Source: JBBQUN01 sp963717115
GTDB lineage: Bacteria; Actinomycetota; Acidimicrobiia; Acidimicrobiales; SZUA-35
Length of the DNA: 64,000 bases
Assembly (NCBI GenBank): GCA_963717115.1
Contig: CAVQVO010000017.1
Coordinates: 1 to 64,000 of the forward strand
Direction: 5' to 3'
Positions 24,453-31,708 of this stretch are shown one piece after another. The notes beneath the pieces were generated by a model that saw only the letters and a program-made list of their open reading frames with translations, did no database searches and was not told where the DNA came from. Position 1 is the stretch's first letter. The number at the start of each line of letters is the position of its first letter. The translations under genes and the position numbers were made by a program.

Positions 24453-25526
24453 CTATCGATCGGGGTCGAGGACCCGATCGACCGAGGTGGGCTCGGGCTC
24501 GTCGAGTTGATCGAACGTGCACTCCGTTGGCGTCTTGTCGGGCCGCCAGCGAAGCAGGTTGGTCACCTCGCGGAATCGCCCGTTCAGGGTCGATCCGTAC
24601 TTGACCTCGACCACCCGTTCGATGCGCAGCGGCACCCACGAGTGATCCTTCTGGGCGCTCCAGCGGTGCGGCGCCCCCGGCATGCGTCCCTCGTCGTGGG
24701 CCTCGGCCTCGGCCCATCCCCGCCAGGGGTGGGCGTCGAGCGCCCCGTCGACGAGCGGCTCGAGGTCGTCGACCAGTTCCCGTCGCCGCTTGGCCGTGAA
24801 GCTGGCGCACACCCCGACGTGATGGAGTTGGCCCTGGTCGTCGTGCAGACCCAGGAGGAGCGAGCCGACCCCTTCGCCGTCCTTGTGCCAACGGAACCCG
24901 GCCACCACGGCGTCGGCGCTGCGCACGTGCTTGACCTTGAGCTGGCTGCGTTTGTTCTCGGCGTAGGGTTCGGCCAACGGCTTCGCGATCAGACCGTCGA
25001 GGCCCGCTCCCTCGAAGACCTCGAACCAGCGGGCGGCGACGGTGGCATCGGTGGTGGCTGCCGTCAGGTGGACCGGCGGCGTGGCGTCGGCGAGCGCGAC
25101 CTCGAGCTTCGCCCGTCGTTCGGCGAAGGGGAGGGGACGCAGGTCGGCATCGTCGAGCGCCAGGAGGTCGAACGCCACGAACGAGACCGGCGTCGTCTCG
25201 GCGAGCATGGTGACCCGACTCTCGGCGGGATGGATCCGCTGCTGGAGCCCATCGAAGTCGAGGTGGTCGCCCGTGATCAGGATGAGCTCACCGTCGAGGA
25301 CGCACCGATCGGGGAGCGCGTCCCGCAGCGCCGGCAGGATCTCGGGGAAGTAGCGGGTCAGGGGCTTTTCGTTGCGCGACCCGAGGACGACCTCGTCGCC
25401 GTCGCGGAACACGATGCAGCGGAATCCGTCCCATTTGGGTTCGAAGAGGAGGTCGTCGCGATCGGGGATCCCGGCGACGGCCTTGGCCAGCATCGGCTTG
25501 ATGGGCGGCATCACCGGGAGGTCCAT
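24453..25526 (-). CDS. ATP-dependent DNA ligase (LigD/LigC ligase-domain type)
   Basis: 357 aa. The nucleotidyltransferase motif I with the catalytic Lys is LLFEPKWDGFRCIVF (about residues 26-40). Motif III is CVLDGELILITGD and motif IV is the GLDGLIAKPLAEPYAENKRS region. Motif V is LKVKHVRSADAVVAGF, and the OB-fold with VEVKYGSTLNGRFREVTNLL fills the C-terminal 110 residues. It should seal nicks or broken ends with ATP, most likely in NHEJ with the polymerase encoded at 22259-23272. The short start MDLPVMPPIKPMLAK agrees with LigC-like ligases. Confidence 0.9.
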   Translation of the reverse strand: MDLPVMPPIKPMLAKAVAGIPDRDDLLFEPKWDGFRCIVFRDGDEVVLGSRNEKPLTRYFPEILPALRDALPDRCVLDGELILITGDHLDFDGLQQRIHPAESRVTMLAETTPVSFVAFDLLALDDADLRPLPFAERRAKLEVALADATPPVHLTAATTDATVAARWFEVFEGAGLDGLIAKPLAEPYAENKRSQLKVKHVRSADAVVAGFRWHKDGEGVGSLLLGLHDDQGQLHHVGVCASFTAKRRRELVDDLEPLVDGALDAHPWRGWAEAEAHDEGRMPGAPHRWSAQKDHSWVPLRIERVVEVKYGSTLNGRFREVTNLLRWRPDKTPTECTFDQLDEPEPTSVDRVLDPDR

Positions 25527-25562
25527 GGCGCGAGCGTAGTGGTCGCTCTGCGGGCGACGGCC

Positions 25563-26393
25563 TCAGACGAGCAGGAGGTAGCCGTCTTCGAGGGTGGGTG
25601 GCACGATCGCTGCTCCCGCGGGTGGATCACCGAGGCAACGGTGCGAGCCATCGGGCTGCATCCACGACGCCCGCACGCCGACCGGTGCGTCGTGCTGACG
25701 CCAGGTGCGGCCTTCGGCCACGGCCGCCAGCCTCGCCGGTGGTCCGACGAAGCGAACCCCTCCGCCGGTGAGGACGATGACCGTGTCGCAGTGGGCGGCT
25801 TCGTCGGTCAGATGGGTCGAGATGACGACGGTCGACCGCCGTCGGCGCTCGGAGACGATCGCCCGGAGTCGGAGCCGCTCGTCAGGATCGAGGTTCGTCG
25901 CCGGTTCGTCGAGGATCAGCAGCGAGGGTGCGGCCAGCAACGCCTGGGCGAGTCCGAGGCGCTGACGCATGCCGCCGGACAGGTCGTCGATCGGCGAGTC
26001 GGCCCGATCGTCGAGCCCGACTCGATCCAACGCGTCGAAGATCATGTGCCGGCGACGGCGTTCGTCGCCGCACTCCTTCAACACCGCCAGGTAGTCCAAC
26101 GTGTCGAACACGCGATGGTGACCCCGCAACCCGTGATCCTGCGGGAGGTAGCCGACGCGGCGACGGATCTCGATCCGGTCGGTCTCGAATCGTGCGTCGA
26201 GCCCATCGATGAGGAGCGTTCCACCACTGCTCGGGAGCACCGTGGCGAGGCAGCGCAGGAGGGTGGACTTCCCGGCTCCGTTCGGACCGAGCACGGCGGT
26301 CAGCCCTCCCTGCAACGAGAGATCGACACCGGTCAACGCCTGTCGGCGCCCGAACTCCCTGGTGAGGCCGAAGGCGAGGACCTGAGCGCTCAC
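25563..26393 (-). CDS. ABC transporter ATP-binding protein
   Basis: 276 aa from a GTG at 26393 that overlaps the permease stop by 4 nt (GTGA). Walker A is LGPNGAGKSTLL (about 35-46), the Q-loop is in VGYLPQDHGLRGHHRVFDTL, the signature is DDLSGGMRQRLGLAQAL and Walker B is LLILDEPATNLDP. The H-loop is ISTHLTDEAAHCDTV. The C-terminal about 60 residues are an unusual tail with a WMQPDGSHRCLG stretch. It is the energising subunit for the adjacent membrane protein. Coupling to the ECF sigma gene in one three-gene unit suggests that this transporter is part of the sigma circuit or its target. Confidence 0.87.
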   Translation of the reverse strand: MSAQVLAFGLTREFGRRQALTGVDLSLQGGLTAVLGPNGAGKSTLLRCLATVLPSSGGTLLIDGLDARFETDRIEIRRRVGYLPQDHGLRGHHRVFDTLDYLAVLKECGDERRRRHMIFDALDRVGLDDRADSPIDDLSGGMRQRLGLAQALLAAPSLLILDEPATNLDPDERLRLRAIVSERRRRSTVVISTHLTDEAAHCDTVIVLTGGGVRFVGPPARLAAVAEGRTWRQHDAPVGVRASWMQPDGSHRCLGDPPAGAAIVPPTLEDGYLLLV

Positions 26394-27091
26394 CAGCGAC
26401 CACCGATCACATCGAGTCGAGACCGGCGACCGTGGAGGACGACCAGGGCGAGTCCCGCAGCGGCGGCGGCGGCGAGCTGACCCGCCGGACCGAAGAGGGC
26501 CAGGCGATCGTCGGCGATCGCTCCGATCGTGGAGACCACGCCGAGCCAGGCCACCGCCGCGAGCGACGTGGCCCGCCGCGGTGAGAGGTAGGTCATGAGG
26601 GCCAGCGCGATCGACGTCAAGCCGATCGATGGCACGATCCAGCCGATGGCTCGCCATCCGGCGGGCGAGGCGAGCGAGGCGGCGCCCAGTATCAGCGTGG
26701 CGACGGCCTGGACCGTGAAGGCTCGGATCACCAGCAGTCGGGCGCCCTTCATCGGTGTGGCGAGGCCGATCTCGTGGGCCGGGTCGGCTTCGGGGCCGTA
26801 GGTCATGGCCACCCCGAGCAGGGCGGCCAGGGGGGAGACGAGGAGGAACGCGTAGAGCCCGCCGTCGGGGCGGGTTGGGTCCTGGATCCCCAGGCCGATC
26901 ACGGCAACGGCCGAGACGGCGATCAGCCAGGACCGCCGCAATGCTGGGGTCGCAGCGATCACCCGGGTCACGGTCGAGGGCAGCCCACAGCGACGGAGCG
27001 AGCGCTCGAAGATGCCAGGGATCGGGGCGTCGAGTTCGACGGTGACGGCCCGCCAGTTCCGGTCGATGCGCGCCTGGTCGACGGGAATCAT
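26390..27091 (-). CDS. Multi-pass membrane protein, putative ABC permease subunit
   Basis: 233 aa. A polar N-terminal 55 residues are followed by about six membrane segments, for example SWLIAVSAVAVIGLGI, GLYAFLLVSPLAALLGVAM, IGWIVPSIGLTSIALALM and the last AAAAAAGLALVVLHG. It overlaps the sigma gene upstream and the ATPase gene downstream by 4 nt each, so the three are translated together. By position it is the membrane partner of the ATPase. Because it occupies the place where anti-sigma factors normally sit, a sensing or anti-sigma role for its cytosolic N-terminus is possible. No zinc-finger HxxxCxxC is present. Confidence 0.7.
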   Translation of the reverse strand: MIPVDQARIDRNWRAVTVELDAPIPGIFERSLRRCGLPSTVTRVIAATPALRRSWLIAVSAVAVIGLGIQDPTRPDGGLYAFLLVSPLAALLGVAMTYGPEADPAHEIGLATPMKGARLLVIRAFTVQAVATLILGAASLASPAGWRAIGWIVPSIGLTSIALALMTYLSPRRATSLAAVAWLGVVSTIGAIADDRLALFGPAGQLAAAAAAGLALVVLHGRRSRLDVIGGRW

Positions 27092-27645
27092 GCCAGCAGC
27101 TCCTTCATGGTCGAACGTGCCCGTTGCAGCCGGGTCTTCACCGTGCCCTGGGGAATACCCAGCACGGTCGCCGCCTCCCTGGTCGTCAAGCCGTCGATGG
27201 CCGTGAGGATCAGCACGGCTCGCAGGTCGGGGTCGAGACGATCGACTGCGGGACCCAGCGCGCCGTGCAGGCCACCCGACTCCGACACGCCGCCGAGAAA
27301 GGCGTCCTCGAACGAGACGACGTCGCCGACGATCGCTTCGGGCGGGACCGGGACCGGCCGGCGCTTGCGGAGTTGGTCGACCAGGCGACGGGTGGCGATG
27401 CCCCAGATCCAGGCTCCCACGTCGCCCTCACCTCGGTACCTGCCCGCCGACTTCCACACCGAGACGAAGGTGTCCTGCAACGCCAGGTCGACCAGGTCGG
27501 GGTCGGAGCACCGCGAGTGCAGACGTTGGATCAGCCAGATCGCGTGCCGCCGGTAGAGCTGCTCGAGCGCGCTGCGATCCCCCCGGGCGATCCGGGCGAT
27601 CAGGGCGGCGTCCTCGCCGCGACCGTCGACCTTCGTGACGTCCAT
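27088..27645 (-). CDS. ECF-type RNA polymerase sigma factor
   Basis: 185 aa from the ATG at 27645. Region 2 spans about 13-90, with LALQDTFVSVWKSAGRYRG and AWIWGIATRRLVDQLRKRR. Region 4 covers about 130-185, with LDPDLRAVLILTAIDGLTTR and the helix-turn-helix GIPQGTVKTRLQRARSTMKE. Length and layout are those of extracytoplasmic-function sigma factors. It leads a translationally coupled unit with a membrane protein and an ABC ATPase rather than a recognisable anti-sigma factor. It is divergent from the hydroxylase gene; the 283-bp gap contains a 77-bp palindromic element. Confidence 0.9.
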   Translation of the reverse strand: MDVTKVDGRGEDAALIARIARGDRSALEQLYRRHAIWLIQRLHSRCSDPDLVDLALQDTFVSVWKSAGRYRGEGDVGAWIWGIATRRLVDQLRKRRPVPVPPEAIVGDVVSFEDAFLGGVSESGGLHGALGPAVDRLDPDLRAVLILTAIDGLTTREAATVLGIPQGTVKTRLQRARSTMKELLA

Positions 27646-27737
27646 CACCGTTCCTGTCGGTCCGAGACCACCGATCGGTTCACCTTTGCCGAGATTTCTC
27701 GTCTCCCCCGGCCTCCATCCCACCCCGCCAACCTGGT

Positions 27738-27814
27738 GAACTGGCGAGCTGGCGTACCATCCTGCCGAACCGGCGGGGTTGCGTCCCTCGGCAGGGACGC
27801 CGCCCCGCCAGTTC
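27738..27814. repeat. 77-bp imperfect palindromic element, copy A
   Basis: Terminal arms GAACTGGCG (27738-27746) and CGCCAGTTC (27806-27814) pair perfectly. Inside are TGCCGAACCGGCGGG and a second hairpin GCGTCCC/GGGACGC with a six-base loop, so a two- or three-armed fold is possible. It is the same length as copy B (29021-29097), and the two align without gaps. It lies between the sigma factor and hydroxylase start codons, about 115 bp upstream of the latter. Confidence 0.6.
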
Positions 27815-27928
27815 GGGAACGCGGTGCGCCAAGCCGCCGGAACGGGGTCGGGAGCGGCGAGTCGGATCGATCTGGGTGATCTCGCCTGGTCGTGAACCGG
27901 TGGTGGACCGTCCAACGACAGGATGGGC

Positions 27929-28978
27929 ATGACGACCTTCCTTCCGAACGAGACCGCCCCGATCGCACCTCCGGTGCGCCCCGGCGCGAACCGGTCGGCC
28001 GACGAGCGGCCACCAGCGCTGCCAGGCCCGGTGAAACCGGGGCGGTTCGGCTGGCTCCCCACCGTGATCGCCGCAGCCATCATCGCCCTGGCGCTGGCGC
28101 TGGATCTCGGCGTCATCGGGGTCGTCGTCGTCCTGTTCGTGATCGTGGTCCCCTTCGAGAAGCTCTTCCCCCGCCACCGGGGGCAGCGGATTCGGCGCCC
28201 ACAGCTGGGTACCGACATCGGCTTCGCCCTCGCCGGACCGGTCCTGAACGGCGTCGGCGTCGCCGTGGCGATCGTGGTCGGTGTCGTCACGCTGGCCTGG
28301 ATCCCCGGGCTGCTGATCCGACCGCTCGTCGGTTTGATCCCGCCGGGCCTGATGCCGGTGGCCGGGATCGTCCTCTTCGATCTCGCCATCTACTGGGTCC
28401 ATCGTTGGTCGCACGAGGTCCCGCTGTTGTGGCGGTTCCATGCGATCCACCACTCGACCGAGCACCTCGACTGGGTCAGCGGCTTCCGGAACCATCCCTT
28501 CGACGGAGCGCTCGTGGCCCCACCCTTCTTCTTCCTGCTCGCCGCCGGCTTCGGCGCCGAATTCAGCGGTGCCCTGGCCGTGGCCCAGATCGTGCTCGGG
28601 ATCTTCCTCCATGCCAACGTTCGCTGGCGGCTCCGTCCGCTGCACCGAATCGTCATCACACCCGAGTTCCACCACTGGCACCACACGAACGAGGCCGACG
28701 CCATCAACACCAACTACTCGGTCTTCCTGCCGGCCTGGGATCTCCTGTTCGGGACGTACTTCATGCCCCGGGATCGGCGTCCTTCGGTCTACGGCGTGAG
28801 CGAGTACGTCCCGACCGGGATGTGGGCACAGCTCCTCCACCCGTTCCGGGGCGTGGATCGGCCCGTCGGCCTCCTGCTCCATCCCCGGCGCGGCATCCGG
28901 GCGCTTCGGGGTCTGACCGTCGAGATCGGGCGTGGCGTCAAGGCCTCGACGTTGCGTCCCACCCGGTCGCTCCGCTGA
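27929..28978 (+). CDS. Membrane fatty-acid hydroxylase / sterol desaturase family protein
   Basis: 349 aa from the ATG at 27929, chosen because AGGA lies five bases upstream; an ATG two codons earlier is possible. The di-iron histidine boxes of the family are all visible: HRWSH (in DLAIYWVHRWSHEVPL), HAIHH and FHHWHH. The hydrophobic part starts near residue 45 with VIAAAIIALALALDLGVIG and contains four to six helices. It is an O2-dependent hydroxylase or desaturase of a lipid, possibly fatty acid, sterol or carotenoid. The gene is flanked on both sides by the same 77-bp palindromic element. Confidence 0.85.
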   Translation: MTTFLPNETAPIAPPVRPGANRSADERPPALPGPVKPGRFGWLPTVIAAAIIALALALDLGVIGVVVVLFVIVVPFEKLFPRHRGQRIRRPQLGTDIGFALAGPVLNGVGVAVAIVVGVVTLAWIPGLLIRPLVGLIPPGLMPVAGIVLFDLAIYWVHRWSHEVPLLWRFHAIHHSTEHLDWVSGFRNHPFDGALVAPPFFFLLAAGFGAEFSGALAVAQIVLGIFLHANVRWRLRPLHRIVITPEFHHWHHTNEADAINTNYSVFLPAWDLLFGTYFMPRDRRPSVYGVSEYVPTGMWAQLLHPFRGVDRPVGLLLHPRRGIRALRGLTVEIGRGVKASTLRPTRSLR

Positions 28979-29020
28979 TCGTCCCGGCGACGGGTGCGAC
29001 GTGGCGCTTCGACGGAACCG

Positions 29021-29097
29021 GTTCTGGCGGGACCGGGTACCGACTTGCCGAACCGGCGGGCCGGCGTCCCGGCAACGGAACAGAGCCCCGCCAGAAC
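29021..29097. repeat. 77-bp imperfect palindromic element, copy B
   Basis: Arms GTTCTGGCGGG (29021-29031) and CCCGCCAGAAC (29087-29097) pair perfectly over 11 bp. The inner TGCCGAACCGGCGGG is identical to copy A. Two outer base pairs differ from copy A in a compensatory way (AA/TT there, TT/AA here), so pairing is preserved while the sequence changed. It lies 42 bp after the hydroxylase stop and just past the end of the convergent GGDEF gene, where it could also serve as a bidirectional terminator. Confidence 0.6.
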
Positions 29098-29125
29098 GGA
29101 TTGGGGGCGCGGGGACGGGGCGAAC

Positions 29126-30406
29126 TCAGCCGGCTCGGACCTTGCGGGACTTCTTCTCGACGTACATCGCCCCATCGGCGGCGGCCAGGAGTTCGTCGAC
29201 CGAGTGCTCGGGCTCCGGGATGGCGTAGCCGATGCTCGCCCCGACCTCGACCGGGTGCGGGCCGATCAACATCGGCACCTCGAGGGCGGCGCCCAGACGA
29301 AGGCGAAGCGCTTCGAGGTGCTCGGGCACCGTCGTTCCGACTGCGACCGCGAACTCATCGCCCCCGAGCCGGGCCGCGAGGTCGCCGGGACGCAACTGCT
29401 GACGCAGTCGTCGGGCCACCTCGACCAGCACCGCATCGCCGACCTGGTGACCCAGCTCGTCGTTGATGGCCTTGAAACCGTCGAGATCCACGAACAAGAC
29501 CGATGCCGCCTCGGCGCCCAACATCTGATCGATGCCCGACCGGAAGCCCACCCGGTTCGGCAACCCGGTCAGCGCATCGTGGGCGGCTGCGAACCGCAGC
29601 CGTCCGACCTCTCGACCACCATGCAGCGCCGACAGGATCACCTCGGCGAAGAGCGCATGGAACTCGACCTGGTCGATCAGGGGTCGGTGTTCACGGTGGA
29701 AGAACCGGACCTCACCGGCCCCGACGCCGACGGTGAGTCGCGACGCACTGCGATACCCCATCGCACAGGCCGAGGCCCACGGCCCATTCGGTTCCTCCTC
29801 GGCCAATCGATCGAGTCGGGCCAGGTGGTCGTGTCGATCCTCGTCATCGCCCGACAGGATCGGCCACGCCGTCGGGACCGGATCGCCACCCTCCAGTTCG
29901 ATCAGGCCATCCTCGGCGGACAGGGCCAGGCGACCCAACTGGTCGATGAGTTCGACCCGGTCGAAGCCGAAGTGTTCGGCGTAGTCGCCGAGCAACCGAC
30001 CGAGCTCCAGCTCGATGTCGTGCGATCGGCTACCCGCTGACGACGACAGGGTCGTCGCCGAGACGATGAACCGGGCGATCGCCCGCTGCGCTGCGGCCTG
30101 CTTGCGACGGTCGGTGATGGGTCTCGCGACCACCACGACCAGACCGTCCTCGCCGACCACGGGCGTCGATCGTGCCTCGACGTCGACGGTGTGGCCGTCG
30201 GCCGCGATGAGGGTGAGTTCGAAGGTGGTGCCGCCCTCGGGGAGGTCGACCGCCAGTCCCTCCGGATCCGCCGTCCAGCCGAGGAGCTCTGCTGCGGCCA
30301 CGTTCACCCAGGACACCCGACCACCCCGACACACCATGACGACATCGGGAAGCAGGTCGAACGGCTTCCAGGGCGCGTGGTGGGGGTCGTGTGCGTCCGT
30401 GCTCAC
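29126..30406 (-). CDS. PAS-sensor diguanylate cyclase (GGDEF protein)
   Basis: 426 aa from a GTG at 30406. A PAS domain at about 13-100 (VVMVCRGGRVSWVNVAAAEL) is followed by a GAF-like middle (about 110-250) and a GGDEF domain (about 265-420). The GGDEF motif is intact (LAARLGGDEFAVAVG). The domain start AAHDALTGLPNRVGFRSGI and SVLFVDLDGFKAINDELGHQ carry the metal and GTP contacts. It should make cyclic di-GMP in the cytosol; no membrane segment is present. No EAL phosphodiesterase is nearby. Confidence 0.88.
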   Translation of the reverse strand: MSTDAHDPHHAPWKPFDLLPDVVMVCRGGRVSWVNVAAAELLGWTADPEGLAVDLPEGGTTFELTLIAADGHTVDVEARSTPVVGEDGLVVVVARPITDRRKQAAAQRAIARFIVSATTLSSSAGSRSHDIELELGRLLGDYAEHFGFDRVELIDQLGRLALSAEDGLIELEGGDPVPTAWPILSGDDEDRHDHLARLDRLAEEEPNGPWASACAMGYRSASRLTVGVGAGEVRFFHREHRPLIDQVEFHALFAEVILSALHGGREVGRLRFAAAHDALTGLPNRVGFRSGIDQMLGAEAASVLFVDLDGFKAINDELGHQVGDAVLVEVARRLRQQLRPGDLAARLGGDEFAVAVGTTVPEHLEALRLRLGAALEVPMLIGPHPVEVGASIGYAIPEPEHSVDELLAAADGAMYVEKKSRKVRAG

Positions 30407-30477
30407 CCCGTCAGGTTCGGTGCGACCCGACCGGTCATGAGCACGAACGGTGACGGTCTCCCACCATGCGTGATGCT

Positions 30478-30549
30478 CCCAGGCAACCCCGTGGCAACCG
30501 TGGAGCGTGGACCCCGGAATCGGGCATCGAGCCCCCAGGGTTGCCTGGG
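30478..30549 (-). terminator. Long inverted repeat after the amidohydrolase gene
   Basis: Perfect 12-bp arms CCCAGGCAACCC (30478-30489) and GGGTTGCCTGGG (30538-30549) enclose a 48-bp loop with further GC-rich complementarity. The right arm ends 11 bp beyond the minus-strand amidohydrolase stop. It probably works as a terminator or mRNA-end structure. It is not homologous to the 77-bp elements although the scale is similar. Confidence 0.45.
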
Positions 30550-30559
30550 GAAGAGCCGA

Positions 30560-31708
30560 TCAGTCGAGGGCGGCGAGGTCGATGCCGTACAGCCCGGCCA
30601 CGTTGCCCCCGAGGATCGCTCGGCGCTGTTCGTCGGTCAGACCGGCGGCATGCTCGGCGAGCATCGCCTGCGACCACGGCCAGGTCGAGTCGGAGTGCGG
30701 GAAGTCGTTGGCCCACATGAGCCGATGCCAGTTCATGTCGTTGGCCTGTTTGAACGCCGTCCAGTCGTCCTGGAAGGTGACGTAGATGTTCTCCGAGAAG
30801 TACTCCGACGGAGCCTTCGACAACGAGATGCCCGGCGCCATCCAGTTGCGATGCCGGTTGTAGGCGTGATCCATCCGATAGAGGTAGTGGGGCACCCAAC
30901 CGGCGTCGGCCTCGACGCACACGACCTTCAGATCGGGGAAGCGCTCGAAGACCCCGCCGAACACCAACGTGCCCATGATGTCCTGGATCCCCCGGATGAT
31001 CCCGAGGAAGCCATTGAGGCGAGACCCGCGGGGCTTGCCGTTGAGTGCACTGTTGCGCGACGTCAGGATGTGGAAGCTGAGCGGCAGCTCGAGTTCGATG
31101 GCGGCTTGCCAGAACGGGTCCCAGACCGGATCGTCGTAGTCCTCGGCCGTTGCCGGTTCGCCGGGCATCATCACGCCGCGCAGCCCGGCCGCCTTGATGG
31201 CGGCGATGTCGGCGATGCCCTCGTCGACACTGCGCAACGCCGTCTGGCCACAACCGAGGAGCCGGCCCGGCGCCTCGCTGCAGTAGTCGGCGATCCATCG
31301 GTTGTAGGCGTCGAAACAGGCCTTCTTGAAGTCGGCGTCGTCGTGGTTGCAGATCACCATCCCGACGGTCGGGTAGATGATCTCGGCGGCCACGCCGTCT
31401 CGATCCTGGTCGGCCAGACGATGGGTCGGATCCCAACCCGACCGGTGCAGCTCGTCGAACAGCACCCCGCTGACCGTGATCTCCTCGGGCAGCTTGCCGG
31501 CGGCGGCAACGAGCCCCATCGAGATCGGGCGCATCCCCTCGACGAGGAACTGGTCGCCGAGATCGGGGTGGGTGACCATGCGGGGCGCCCGGTCGCGGTA
31601 GGCCGGGTCGATGTGGGCGGTGTAGCAGTCGGGCGGCTCGGTGATGTGGGAATCGGCGCTGATGATCGGGAAGGTCGTGCGCACCGGCGGTGTTTCGAGT
31701 GCGGTCAT
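30560..31708 (-). CDS. Amidohydrolase-2 family metal-dependent hydrolase (ACMSD-like)
   Basis: 382 aa from the ATG at 31708. The N-terminal metal motif is in FPIISADSHITEPPDCY (DxH in place of HxH), as in many actinobacterial members. Other metal-site positions are the His in LPLSFHILTS and the late Asp in HRLMWANDFPHSDSTWPWSQ. The ending AAILGGNVAGLYGI type segment (RRAILGGNVAGLYGIDL) is highly conserved in this family, which includes decarboxylases such as ACMSD. It overlaps the upstream D-aminoacylase-like gene by 4 nt. The substrate is unknown. Confidence 0.85.
   Translation of the reverse strand: MTALETPPVRTTFPIISADSHITEPPDCYTAHIDPAYRDRAPRMVTHPDLGDQFLVEGMRPISMGLVAAAGKLPEEITVSGVLFDELHRSGWDPTHRLADQDRDGVAAEIIYPTVGMVICNHDDADFKKACFDAYNRWIADYCSEAPGRLLGCGQTALRSVDEGIADIAAIKAAGLRGVMMPGEPATAEDYDDPVWDPFWQAAIELELPLSFHILTSRNSALNGKPRGSRLNGFLGIIRGIQDIMGTLVFGGVFERFPDLKVVCVEADAGWVPHYLYRMDHAYNRHRNWMAPGISLSKAPSEYFSENIYVTFQDDWTAFKQANDMNWHRLMWANDFPHSDSTWPWSQAMLAEHAAGLTDEQRRAILGGNVAGLYGIDLAALD

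Noticed and set aside
24372..26480. Very long plus-strand frame (702 codons) opposite the ligase and ABC genes
   Set aside because: It is antisense to two genes with clear motifs, has a composition typical of a high-GC shadow frame, and has no recognisable domain.
27738..27814. tRNA-like gene in the 77-bp element
   Set aside because: The length and arms resemble a cloverleaf, but the outer stem is longer than seven pairs and there is no T-loop TTCRANNC, anticodon arm or CCA end.
27738..29097. Integron attC sites flanking the hydroxylase gene
   Set aside because: The paired 77-bp palindromes are in the right size range, but the ends do not fit RYYYAAC/GTTRRRY and no integrase gene is present in the window.
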